A DNA stretch of 64,000 bases, from contig NZ_QZEX01000006.1 of the NCBI RefSeq assembly GCF_003646465.1, positions 229,624 to 293,623 of the forward strand, read 5' to 3'. The notes below the pieces were generated by a model. The model did not search any database, was not told where the DNA came from, and saw only the letters and a list, made by a program, of their open reading frames with translations. Source of the DNA: Chachezhania antarctica. GTDB taxonomy: Bacteria > Pseudomonadota > Alphaproteobacteria > Rhodobacterales > Rhodobacteraceae. The translations under genes were made by a program, and so were the position numbers. Positions within the stretch are counted from its first letter, which is position 1; each line of letters begins with the position of its first letter. This document shows positions 37,074 to 45,429 of this stretch, one piece after another.

Positions 37074-38319
37074 AGGAACACGCTCGCACCACCCGCGCGA
37101 CCAGCGCGTGCCGGACGCCCGGGCGCACCACCCCGACCTGTCGAAGCTCGGCGGCTGGAAGGCGATGCAGGCCGAAGCCGACATTCCCGGCGATGAATGG
37201 GAAAAGGAAAAGGCTTGGGCGCTTCGCATGGGCCTGACGGGTGCAGATTCGATCGAGGACCGATCCATCCCCACCTTCGCGCGCGGAGAGCTGCCGCATT
37301 ACGCGGGCATCAACACCTTCCTGAAGGCCCCCTATACCGAGGACGTCACCGAGGTCGGCAATTACGACGCCACGGTCCTGGGCGCCCCCTTCGACGGCGG
37401 CACCACCTACCGCCCCGGCACGCGCTTCGGGCCGCAGGGCATCCGCAAGATCTCGGCCCTTTACACGCCCTACAACTACGAGGCCGGGATCGACCTGCGC
37501 GAACAGATGAGCCTGTGCGACGCGGGGGATATCTTCACCATCCCCGCGAACATCGAAAAGACCTTCGACCAGATCAGCCGCGCGGTGGCGCATGTGTTCT
37601 CGTCAGGCTCCATGCCGATCATCCTGGGCGGCGACCATTCCATCGGTTTTCCATGTGTCCGCGGCATCGCCGAATGCACGTCGAAGAAGATCGGCATCGT
37701 CCATTTCGACCGCCACGCCGACATCCAGGAAAAGGATCTGGACGAACGGATGCACACCACGCCGTGGTTCCATTCGACGAACCTGCCGAACGTGCCCGCC
37801 AAGAACCTCGTGCAGGTCGGGATCGGCGGATGGCAGGTCCCGCGCGACGCGGTGAAGGTCGCCCGCGACCGCGAGACGAACATCATCACCATGTCGGACA
37901 TGGAAAAGATGGGCGTCGACAAGACCGCCGAAATGGCGCTGGAAATGGCGTGGGACGGGGTCGACATGGTCTACATGTCCTTCGACATCGACAGTATCGA
38001 TTGCGGTTTCGTCCCCGGCACCGGCTGGCCCGAACCGGGCGGGTTCCTTCCGCGCGAAGCGCTGGCGCTGGCGTCGAAGGTCGCCGCCGAAGGCATCTGC
38101 GGGATGGAGCTTGTCGAGGTCTCGCCGCCCTACGATACGTCCGACATCACGGCGCTGATGGGCACGCGGGTGATCGTGGACGTGCTGGGCTCGCTCGTCG
38201 CCAACGGCAAGATTGGCGCGCATACGAAGCATATCGACAAGCCGATCTCGCTGCCGATGGGCGAGTATTCCGAAGCCACCCATGGCAAACGCTGGAGCAC
38301 GCGGGCGAAGCGGACATGA
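37054..38319 (+). CDS. gdmH: Ureohydrolase, probable Ni-dependent guanidine hydrolase (GdmH-like)
   Basis: 421 residues, longer than agmatinases (~310) because of an N-terminal extension, as in cyanobacterial GdmH. The binuclear metal motifs are present: GGDHS (192-196), D219-R-H221-A-D223 and D311-I-D313. Two features point away from agmatinase and toward guanidine hydrolase: DRHAD instead of the usual DAHxD, and Trp325 in PGTGWPEPGG, where agmatinases carry a small residue. In GdmH a tryptophan at this place forms part of the guanidinium pocket (my recollection of the published structure). The gene is under a guanidine riboswitch and overlaps its transporter. Expected reaction: guanidine plus water to urea and ammonia. 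The start ATG 37054 follows CAGGAGA. No hypA/hypB-like helper genes follow. Confidence 0.82.
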   Translation: MFPSKPRGTRSHHPRDQRVPDARAHHPDLSKLGGWKAMQAEADIPGDEWEKEKAWALRMGLTGADSIEDRSIPTFARGELPHYAGINTFLKAPYTEDVTEVGNYDATVLGAPFDGGTTYRPGTRFGPQGIRKISALYTPYNYEAGIDLREQMSLCDAGDIFTIPANIEKTFDQISRAVAHVFSSGSMPIILGGDHSIGFPCVRGIAECTSKKIGIVHFDRHADIQEKDLDERMHTTPWFHSTNLPNVPAKNLVQVGIGGWQVPRDAVKVARDRETNIITMSDMEKMGVDKTAEMALEMAWDGVDMVYMSFDIDSIDCGFVPGTGWPEPGGFLPREALALASKVAAEGICGMELVEVSPPYDTSDITALMGTRVIVDVLGSLVANGKIGAHTKHIDKPISLPMGEYSEATHGKRWSTRAKRT

Positions 38320-38346
38320 TGCCGTCACGATGATCCGGGGAACCAA

Positions 38347-38409
38347 GCGGGCAGCGCTTGCCCGGGTGGGCGCGAAGCGCCCGCCATGGGGCGGGCGGGC
38401 GCTGCCCGC
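38347..38409. repeat. Nested inverted repeat after the hydrolase gene
   Basis: GCGGGCAGCGC (38347-38357) is the exact reverse complement of GCGCTGCCCGC (38399-38409). Between them a second hairpin forms (GGTGGGCGC-GAA-GCGCCCGCC). It could be a terminator, a transcript stabiliser or a REP-like element; there is no T-run. Confidence 0.65.
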
Positions 38410-38504
38410 GGCGGTTGCCGCGGGCGAAACGCCGAAGCCATCAAGCCACTATCCCCGCGTGCGGTCATGCCGCTAGGGTGACAGAAAAGAACAGGAGCAC
38501 CACC

Positions 38505-38945
38505 ATGCCCCACGACATCGTCAACGGCCATATCGGCCACCATCATCACCACCCGCACGATCACAACCACGATCACGGGCCCGATCATCTCCATTCCCAT
38601 ATGGAGCCCGCCGACCACGCCGCCGACCTGCAGGTTCTGGCCGCGCAGTTCATCGACGGATTCCAGCAGGCGAAGGACAAGCAGGCCTACCTGAAGCTCG
38701 CGGGCGTCCCGCTGGAGATCACGCCCGGCGACGGCCCGGCCCTGAAACTGGTCGATGTGCAGCTGACCACCGAATGGCAGGTCGGCACGGCCTCTCCCAG
38801 CTTCGGATCGACGGAGCTTTCCTATCTGCCGTTTCCCGGCAACATGATCACCGAGCGGACGAACATGGGCTTCGTCTATGTCTCGATGCGCGACAAGAAG
38901 GTGGTGGATCTGCGCGATTTCCTGTCGGAGAGCCTGCATGACTGA
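38505..38945 (+). CDS. Histidine-rich small protein, candidate nickel handler
   Basis: 146 residues. The first 38 contain 15 histidines (HHHHHPHDHNHDH, then HLHSH), typical of metal-storage tails on nickel chaperones such as HypB, UreE or SlyD. Residues about 40-146 form a small domain (VLAAQFIDGFQQAKDKQAYLKLAG, then TTEWQVGTASPSFGSTELSYLPFPGN) that I do not recognise. The ATG at 38505 follows AGGAG by 7 bases. The stop overlaps the start of the next gene by 8 bases. Position after a Ni-dependent-type hydrolase suggests nickel delivery or storage, but zinc binding linked to the downstream metallo-hydrolase is an alternative. Confidence 0.8.
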   Translation: MPHDIVNGHIGHHHHHPHDHNHDHGPDHLHSHMEPADHAADLQVLAAQFIDGFQQAKDKQAYLKLAGVPLEITPGDGPALKLVDVQLTTEWQVGTASPSFGSTELSYLPFPGNMITERTNMGFVYVSMRDKKVVDLRDFLSESLHD

Positions 38946-39729
38946 TCTTCCCGTGGCCGATCCCTGGTACGGATCCGAAAAGATCCTGCCGCGGATCACG
39001 CGGATCACCGAGCCACACGTGCACCCGGTCTACTCGGCCAACATGTACCTTGTGGAAGGCGACAATGCGGACATGATCGTCGACACCGGCATGGGCGTGG
39101 CGCCGCTGAAGCCGTTCCTGGACGGTATCCGCGCGGACCGCTCGAAGCCGATCTGGTGCTTCACCACCCACGCCCATGCCGACCATTTCGGCGCGATGCA
39201 CGAGTTCGAGACGCGCATCTGCAGCGCCATCGACGTGCCGGATCTGGAAAAGCCGGATCCATGTACGCTTTACACCGGCGACATCCCCGAAAGCTTCCGG
39301 CAGGTGCTGATCTCCTCCGGCTATCCGCCGTTCGAGACCGACCTGTTGATCAATGCGATCCCCTCCGCCGACTACGACATCGACGCCTACACGCTGAAAG
39401 GCGCCACCCAGACCGGCGTGGTGGAGGACGGCGACATCATCGATCTTGGCGGCTGGACGGCCGAGGTTCTGCACCTCCCGGGCCACGCGGCGGGGCAGGT
39501 GGGGCTTTGGCATGAAGAGGGCAAGACACTCATCGGTGCGGATGCGGTCTATGACGGCCCCCTGATCTGGGCCGCGCCGGGGATGAGCGTGACGGACTAC
39601 ACCGCCACGCTGAACCGGCTGAAGAAGGTCCCGGCCGAGGTGGTGATCGGCGGCCATGACGATCCGTTCGGCAGGGACCGTCTGATCGAGATGTGCGACG
39701 CCTATCTCGACCTCTGGGCCAAGCTTTGA
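38938..39729 (+). CDS. Metallo-beta-lactamase-fold hydrolase
   Basis: 263 residues. The binuclear zinc motif is H78-A-H80-A-D82-H83 (THAHADHFG), with further ligands in LPGHAAGQVGL and GADAVYDG. The MBL fold covers lactonases, thioesterases, glyoxalase II and others; no subfamily can be named. Translation overlaps the His-rich protein gene by 8 bases, so the two likely act together. Confidence 0.88.
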   Translation: MTDLPVADPWYGSEKILPRITRITEPHVHPVYSANMYLVEGDNADMIVDTGMGVAPLKPFLDGIRADRSKPIWCFTTHAHADHFGAMHEFETRICSAIDVPDLEKPDPCTLYTGDIPESFRQVLISSGYPPFETDLLINAIPSADYDIDAYTLKGATQTGVVEDGDIIDLGGWTAEVLHLPGHAAGQVGLWHEEGKTLIGADAVYDGPLIWAAPGMSVTDYTATLNRLKKVPAEVVIGGHDDPFGRDRLIEMCDAYLDLWAKL

Positions 39730-39800
39730 CCTGAGAACTCCGGTACGCGAAGGCCATCACGCAGGGCCTTCGCGGTCGCGACCTGTCAGGCAAACACGAA

Positions 39801-40538
39801 TCAGGCCTGCCAGCTGTCCCTCAGGGGCTGGCCGAAGAAGTTGCTGCGGCTCATTTCGAAGGCCATCTCGTGCAGGTCGGTCCGGTGGAAGGCGATGCGG
39901 CCTTCGCGGAGGGGGTTGGTCGACAGGGCAATCGTGCCGGTTTCACCCCGCCAACGGCCCATCCCGTATTCCGCGTCGAACTGCGCGATCAGCGCTTCTT
40001 CGGGCCGGTCTCCGTGTTCCAGCGCGCGGCGCAGATCGGCGGAAGATGCTGCCCCGGGCGTGCCGATCCCGTACAGGAACAGCGTTTCCGACCAGATCAC
40101 GTGGAGCACCCGCCCCGCATCGCCCGAAAACACCCGGCGGTTCAGGTTGCCCGCCACCTCCCGGTGCCAGAGCTCGCGGTACTCGGCATCCGTTCCGTCC
40201 TCGATCAGCCGCCCGTCGCCGGTCCAGTGGAGCCGGCCGGCGTCCACCGCCTCGGGTCTTCCATGCCAGTTGATGGTCCGGTCCCATGTGCAGACCTCGT
40301 CCAGAACCTCGATCGTGCCGGCAAAGCCTTCGGCCTGCATCAGCGTCAGCAGGTCGGCGGTAGACGCATCCGCAAGGCAGCCCAGCCGCGACAGGTCGGG
40401 CCGGTGGCGGGGCACGCGCAGGTCGCAGTACCCGTCGCGCGCCTGCAGCCAGTGGACCTGCGTTTCCGCGTCGTCCAGCCCCGGCGCGCGGATCCAGTCG
40501 CGCACCCAGTGGCCCGTCAGGTCCCCCGCGACGATCAT
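39801..40538 (-). CDS. Conserved hypothetical protein
   Basis: 245 residues, soluble, no signal peptide. It begins MIVAGDLTGHWVRDW and has repeated Trp-rich beta-type segments (ETQVHWLQARDGYCDLRVPRHRPDLS, TINWHGRPEAVDAGRLHWTGDG), which suggests a lipocalin-like barrel. I do not recognise a characterised family. Its start overlaps the stop of the cysteine hydrolase gene (ATGA), so it belongs to the same operon as the polyamine-type transporter. Confidence 0.75.
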   Translation of the reverse strand: MIVAGDLTGHWVRDWIRAPGLDDAETQVHWLQARDGYCDLRVPRHRPDLSRLGCLADASTADLLTLMQAEGFAGTIEVLDEVCTWDRTINWHGRPEAVDAGRLHWTGDGRLIEDGTDAEYRELWHREVAGNLNRRVFSGDAGRVLHVIWSETLFLYGIGTPGAASSADLRRALEHGDRPEEALIAQFDAEYGMGRWRGETGTIALSTNPLREGRIAFHRTDLHEMAFEMSRSNFFGQPLRDSWQA

Positions 40539-41149
40539 GCGGCCTTCGCCATGTGCGATTTCATCGCCGCGATGATGTCCTCCGATGCCAGCACGGCGCC
40601 GGTCTGCAGGTACTCCATCGCGTTCAGCGACGCGTCGTGCGCGGCGTCGGACGACCCGCCCACGCAATCGGACGCGACCCGGCAGTGGTAATCGTGTTGG
40701 TGCCCGTCGACGAAGCTGTAATGCACGCAGACATCCGTCAGACCGCCGATCATGATCAGGGTTTCCGCCTTCAGGCCTTTCAGCAGGATCTCAAGATCCG
40801 TGCCGAAGAAGGCGGAATAGCGGCGCTTGGGGATGAAGTAATCCTGCGGACGCTGCCCGGTGATATGGGCGGGCAGGGGCGTGCCGGGTTCGCCCGCAAG
40901 GCAGTGCACCCCTTCGGTCCCGTCCAGTTCCCGCCCGTAATCGACCATGTCACGGCGGTGGATCTCCTGGATATAGACCGTCGGGATGTCCAGATCGCGG
41001 GCGGCGGCGATCACCCCCAGCGCCTTTTCCATCCGGGACTTGTAGCTGTCCATCACGGGGATCCCGGCCTTCACGTCCATGAAGGCGGAACACTGGATAT
41101 CGATCACCAGAAGGACCGGGTTTCCGACGATGGTGGGCTGGCGTGGCAT
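40535..41149 (-). CDS. Isochorismatase-like cysteine hydrolase
   Basis: 204 residues. The catalytic triad of the family is visible: Asp17 (LLVIDIQ), Lys108 (IPKRRYSAF) and Cys141 (GGLTDVCVHYS). Relatives hydrolyse C-N bonds in small amides and carbamoyl compounds (nicotinamide, N-carbamoylsarcosine, biuret, ureidoacrylate). The ATG at 41149 has AGGAG 6 bases upstream. Linked to a polyamine-type transporter, it probably releases ammonia from the imported compound; the substrate is unknown. Confidence 0.87.
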   Translation of the reverse strand: MPRQPTIVGNPVLLVIDIQCSAFMDVKAGIPVMDSYKSRMEKALGVIAAARDLDIPTVYIQEIHRRDMVDYGRELDGTEGVHCLAGEPGTPLPAHITGQRPQDYFIPKRRYSAFFGTDLEILLKGLKAETLIMIGGLTDVCVHYSFVDGHQHDYHCRVASDCVGGSSDAAHDASLNAMEYLQTGAVLASEDIIAAMKSHMAKAA

Positions 41150-41169
41150 GGTATTCTCCTGAAGGCTGC

Positions 41170-41976
41170 CTAGGTGCGGGACGTGTCGGCCCCCATCAGC
41201 CGCGGCAGATCGCCGAAGCGGGCGACCAGTGAAAACGCGACGACAGAGACGGTGATGAAGGTGATGGCGGCGACCGCCATGGTCGGCGTGAAGCCGTTGC
41301 GGAGCGAGTTGAAGATCTGCAGCGTCACGGTCGCGTAGGACGACGACGATACGAAGAACATCACGATGAATTCGTTGAACGACAGCACCAGCGCGAAGAA
41401 GAAGCCCGACGCGGTGTAGGGCAGGGTCTGCGGCAGGACGATGGTGCGGAACGTGACCCCTTCGGTGGCGCCCATCGTCGCGGCGGCGTCCAGATGGGCG
41501 CGGTCGATGCTCTGCAACCCGATAGAGATCGTGACCAGCGGCAGCGCCGCGAACAATGCCGCGTGGCTGAGGATCCCGGCCCAGATCGTCCCCAGCGCGC
41601 CGCCGAAGGCCCACAGGAACCCAAGCCCCACGCCGAAGACGATGGGGGGCAGGGCAAAGGGCATGGCCGCCAGCCCCGCCAGCAGCTTCGACAGCGGGTC
41701 GTTCACCCGCCACAGCCAATAGGCGACGGGCCAAGCGATCAGCACGGCCAGCGCGGCGGACGAGAACGAGATCAAGACCGAGTTTCCAAGCGCATTGGTC
41801 CAGACGGGTTCCGACACGAAGAACTCGACGAAGCGGTCGAAGGTCGAGTCCTGCGGTGGAAAGACCATCGACCGGCCGCCGTTCAGTGCCGCAGCCGAGA
41901 CGACGACGATTGGCATCAGGATCGCCACGGCGCAAAGCCCCATGAACAGCGACGCGGCCCAGTGCAGACGTCTCAT
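41170..41976 (-). CDS. ABC transporter permease, PotC-like
   Basis: 268 residues, six membrane helices. The EAA loop reads DAAATMGATEGVTFRTIVLPQTLPYTASGFFFALVLSFNEF, characteristic of spermidine/putrescine/Fe-type permeases. It overlaps the upstream permease by 4 bases. Substrate likely a polyamine or other cationic nitrogen compound. Confidence 0.9.
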   Translation of the reverse strand: MRRLHWAASLFMGLCAVAILMPIVVVSAAALNGGRSMVFPPQDSTFDRFVEFFVSEPVWTNALGNSVLISFSSAALAVLIAWPVAYWLWRVNDPLSKLLAGLAAMPFALPPIVFGVGLGFLWAFGGALGTIWAGILSHAALFAALPLVTISIGLQSIDRAHLDAAATMGATEGVTFRTIVLPQTLPYTASGFFFALVLSFNEFIVMFFVSSSSYATVTLQIFNSLRNGFTPTMAVAAITFITVSVVAFSLVARFGDLPRLMGADTSRT

Positions 41977-42959
41977 GCGCGGCCCCCGGCGGTGGACAGT
42001 TTCTGGCCTATCGCCAGCAGCACCACGGCGGTCACCAGCAGGATCACCGATTGCGCGGCGCCGAAGGGCGCGTTCAGCGTCGACCCGCGGACGGATTCGT
42101 AGATCGATACCGCCAGCGTCTGTTGCGCGGGCGCGGCAAAGACGGTGACGGCGACATAGGTGCCCAGCAGGAACACGAAAAGCAGCAGGACCGAACCCAC
42201 CAGCGCCAGCTTGACCGACGGGATCACCACGGTGCGGATCACGGTCCAGGGCCTGGCGCCCATCGTCCGCGCGGCCTCGATCAGCGCGGGATCAAGACGC
42301 GACAGCGCAGGGTAAAGCAGGATCACGGCGTAGGGCCAGACGAGGTAGCTCATCGTCAGGACGGTGGCGAGGACCGAGGTCTTGAACTTCACGTTCCGGG
42401 GGGACGCCAGCCCCCAGTCGCGCAGGGTGGGGAAGAATCCCACGTCCTTCAGCCAGTCGGTGAGGCCGGTTTCCTGCATCACCATCGGCAGGCCCGACCG
42501 GGCCGACAGCAGGATGTCCCAGCCCATCACGATGAAGACCTCGGACAGCGACAGGGACGACAGCAGGAACACCAGCCAGAAGGTCTGCGCGCGGCGCGAC
42601 AGGCGGGTCAGGAAATAGGTGAAAGGGAAGGCGGTGACGACCGCCAGCACCGACGCGATGACCGCGTAGTTCAGCGACCAGCCCAGTTTCTGCAGGTACA
42701 GGAACGAGGTGGAATTGGGCCAGTCGGCCCCGACGAAGAAGCGGCGATAGTTGGTCAGGTCGAACCCGAAGACCCAGCCCGCGCCTTCGATCTTCTCGCC
42801 GAAGGAGATCACGAGCACCATCACGAAAGGCAAGAGGCACAGCATCGCGACCACGGCGCAGAACACGATCCGCCCCGCAAGCGAGCGGTTGACGCGCCGG
42901 GCAGGCGCCTCCTGCGTGCCGGTTGCGGCCAGGGCGGGATCTGTGGCCTCGACACTCAT
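41973..42959 (-). CDS. ABC transporter permease, PotB-like
   Basis: 328 residues with a cytoplasmic N-terminal extension and six to seven helices. EAA loop: LIEAARTMGARPWTVIRTVVIPSVKLALVGSVLL. It forms the heterodimeric channel with the PotC-like protein. It overlaps the ATPase gene by 4 bases. Confidence 0.9.
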   Translation of the reverse strand: MSVEATDPALAATGTQEAPARRVNRSLAGRIVFCAVVAMLCLLPFVMVLVISFGEKIEGAGWVFGFDLTNYRRFFVGADWPNSTSFLYLQKLGWSLNYAVIASVLAVVTAFPFTYFLTRLSRRAQTFWLVFLLSSLSLSEVFIVMGWDILLSARSGLPMVMQETGLTDWLKDVGFFPTLRDWGLASPRNVKFKTSVLATVLTMSYLVWPYAVILLYPALSRLDPALIEAARTMGARPWTVIRTVVIPSVKLALVGSVLLLFVFLLGTYVAVTVFAAPAQQTLAVSIYESVRGSTLNAPFGAAQSVILLVTAVVLLAIGQKLSTAGGRA

Positions 42960-44017
42960 GCGGCCGCGGCCTCTGCCGGGAACAGGTGGATCGCGTCGGG
43001 GGGCAGATGCACCTCGACCTCCGATCCGATCTGCAGATCGCCGCCCCGGTCGGACACCTGTTCAACGACCAGCGGACCGGCGGGCGTATCGAGGTGGATG
43101 TCCCGCGTGGCGCCGACATGGCGCAGGAAGGTGACGCGCGCGGGCAGGCGGTTGCCGTCGGGCAGGGCATCCCCCAGCCGCGCCTTTTCGGGGCGGAGCG
43201 CCAGCGTTACCGCCGATCCGTCGAGGTATTTCGGCGCAGGATCCACCGTCAGCGTCCGGCCCGCGACCTGCACTGCGCCGTCGCGCACCCGTCCCGACAT
43301 GAAATTGGCCCGTCCGATGAACGACGCGACGAAGCCGTTGGCGGGCTTGTGATAGATCTCCTGCGGCGGCCCCACCTGTTCGCAGCGGCCCTGGGACATG
43401 ACGACGATGTTGTCGGCCATGGTCATCGCCTCGCGCTGGTCGTGCGTCACGACGATGGTGGTGATCTTCAGCCGTTGTTGCAGCAGCCGCAGTTCCACCT
43501 GCATTTCTTCCCGCAGCTTGGCATCCAGCGCCGACATCGGTTCGTCCAGCAGGAAGACGTCGGGCTCCTGCGCCAGCGCGCGGGCAATCGCGACCCGCTG
43601 GCGTTGACCGCCCGAAAGCTCTCCGATCCGGCGCTGGCCGTAGCCGTCCAGCTGCACCTGTTCCAGCAGTTCACCGGCCCGGGCGCGGGCCTTGGCCTTT
43701 GGCGTCCCGGAAATCGTCAGCGCGTAGCAGACATTGTCGGCCACGTTCAGGTGCGGAAACAGGGCGAAGTTCTGGAACACCATCCCGAACTTGCGCTTGT
43801 GGGCGGGCGTGCCGGTCAGGTCCTGATCGCCCAGCCGGATCGTCCCGCCGGACGGATCCTCCAGCCCCGCGATCATCCGCAACAGGGTGGTCTTGCCACA
43901 GCCCGACGGCCCCAGAAGGGCCGTCAGTTCGCCATGGGCGAAATTCAGATCGACACGGTCCACTGCGCGGACCGCGCCATAGTCCTTACGAATGTCGCTC
44001 AGGACCAGATCGGGCAT
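42956..44017 (-). CDS. ABC transporter ATP-binding protein, PotA-like
   Basis: 353 residues. Walker A GPSGCGKTT, Q-loop GMVFQNFALFPHLNV, signature LSGGQRQRVAIARAL, Walker B VFLLDEPMSALD. A C-terminal TOBE domain follows (RVTFLRHVGATRDIHLDTPAGPLVVEQ). This is the polyamine/Fe/sulfate class. ATG 44017 is 5 bases after the binding-protein stop. Confidence 0.92.
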   Translation of the reverse strand: MPDLVLSDIRKDYGAVRAVDRVDLNFAHGELTALLGPSGCGKTTLLRMIAGLEDPSGGTIRLGDQDLTGTPAHKRKFGMVFQNFALFPHLNVADNVCYALTISGTPKAKARARAGELLEQVQLDGYGQRRIGELSGGQRQRVAIARALAQEPDVFLLDEPMSALDAKLREEMQVELRLLQQRLKITTIVVTHDQREAMTMADNIVVMSQGRCEQVGPPQEIYHKPANGFVASFIGRANFMSGRVRDGAVQVAGRTLTVDPAPKYLDGSAVTLALRPEKARLGDALPDGNRLPARVTFLRHVGATRDIHLDTPAGPLVVEQVSDRGGDLQIGSEVEVHLPPDAIHLFPAEAAAA

Positions 44018-44022
44018 GGGCC

Positions 44023-45120
44023 TTACGCTCCGGCGAGCATCTTGTCCCAGCTTTCCTTCAGGAACGTCTCCTGATCCAGGTAGGCGGAATAGGCGGGCCG
44101 GATGACGGGGCTGCCCGACACGGCGGCGAACTCCTCGTCCGTGAGGCCCGCGGCCTCCTGGCTGACCAGCGGTGCGGTGCCGATCATCAGGCTCATCAGT
44201 TTCTGGGTCGACGGCTCGCAGGAGAAGTTGATGAACTCTGCCGCCTCGCCGGTCTTCTCGGACAGGTCTGACAGGCACCACGAGCCGTAATCCTGCGGGT
44301 TGCCTTCCTTGGGGAACACGGCCTTGATCGGGAACCCGTCGGCGGCCATCAGGTTCGCCACGTCGAGGTAATACATCCCCCCCACGACATCGAGGTTCTT
44401 CATGGACTGTTCCATCTGGCTTTCCGCCGACCACCACAGCGCCACGTTGGGCTTCAGCTCCGCCGCCTTGGCGATGATCGCCTCCACGCCGTCCTTGGTC
44501 TCGAACGTGGCCGCGCCGTCGAAGAAGGTCGCCGCGATGATGTCCATGAAATGCGAATTGTAGAGCTTGGAGATCCCCAGCGAGCTTTCGAACGTCTCGG
44601 TGTCCCAGAAATCCGCCCACGAGGTTGGGGTTTGCACTTCGTCCGGGTTGATGACCATCGCGCTGAACCACGACATAGCGCCCACGCCCAGCGTGCCCGA
44701 CGTGTCGGTGAAGGCGTAGTAGTCATCAAGGTATTTAAGGTTCGGGATCGCCTTGGTATCCAGCGGCTTCAGCAGATCGCCCACGCGGCTGGCCTTGATC
44801 ATCGTGTCGCGCGCAAAGAGCGACAGGTCCGCCGGCACGTTCCCGGCAGACGCGGCCTGCTGCATGGTCACCAGCCAGTCTGAGGAGTTCGGCTGCGTCA
44901 CGCTTTCCACCGCGATGCCGGTGGCTTCGGTGAACTTCGGGTAGACATGTTCCTTGAGGCTGTTTTCGAAATACCCGCCGTAGGATCCGATCTTCAGCGA
45001 CCGCTCCTGCGCGATAAGGGGGGCGCCTAGGGTGCCGGCCGCGGCCAGCGTGGCGGCCCCGGCAGAGGTTTTCAGCAGCGTGCGGCGGGAGATGTTGGAC
45101 GAAGTAGACGAAGTAGACAT
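44023..45120 (-). CDS. Polyamine-type ABC substrate-binding protein, Tat-exported
   Basis: 365 residues. Tat signal NISRRTLLKTSAGAATLAAAG, cleavage near AQE. The mature protein starts LKIGSYGGYFENSLKEHVYPKFTEATGI, a PotD/family 1-type extracellular protein. First gene of the minus-strand operon; AAGGAAG lies in front of ATG 45120. The N-terminal STSSTSS is encoded by a small DNA repeat. The ligand is inferred from family only. Confidence 0.88.
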   Translation of the reverse strand: MSTSSTSSNISRRTLLKTSAGAATLAAAGTLGAPLIAQERSLKIGSYGGYFENSLKEHVYPKFTEATGIAVESVTQPNSSDWLVTMQQAASAGNVPADLSLFARDTMIKASRVGDLLKPLDTKAIPNLKYLDDYYAFTDTSGTLGVGAMSWFSAMVINPDEVQTPTSWADFWDTETFESSLGISKLYNSHFMDIIAATFFDGAATFETKDGVEAIIAKAAELKPNVALWWSAESQMEQSMKNLDVVGGMYYLDVANLMAADGFPIKAVFPKEGNPQDYGSWCLSDLSEKTGEAAEFINFSCEPSTQKLMSLMIGTAPLVSQEAAGLTDEEFAAVSGSPVIRPAYSAYLDQETFLKESWDKMLAGA

Positions 45121-45429
45121 GGGACGCTTCCTTGTTGGTTGAGCCGGTCTCGCGGTGCGCTTCTTTGCGGGCGCTCTCGCGGGTCGCCTGTTGGCGGACG
45201 ACGCTCTGGAACAAGTCTGAAAAGGCCCTTGGCCAGCGTCCATTCACGGTTCTGACGCAATTGGCAGCAGGCCGCGATTTGATCAGATTCAAGGCAGGCT
45301 TCCGCGGTGATGCACAAGAAACGGCTCTATTTCGCAAATCCCGGAATACCTCAGCCGAAGCGCTTGTGAGTCGGCGGAGCGCGGCGCCAGTGTCGATGCA
45401 ACAGGGACCTGCCGGAACGGAGATCAGCA
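45121..45429. other. Divergent promoter region, Pot-like operon / 2OG oxygenase
   Basis: 309 bases between divergent starts. No guanidine riboswitch or other RNA motif that I recognise. G+C falls in the right-hand half, where promoters probably lie. Confidence 0.5.

Noticed and set aside
45121-45429. Possible second guanidine riboswitch in front of the Pot-like/oxygenase operons
   Set aside because: None of the guanidine-I blocks or the paired ACGR-loop hairpins of guanidine-II could be found.
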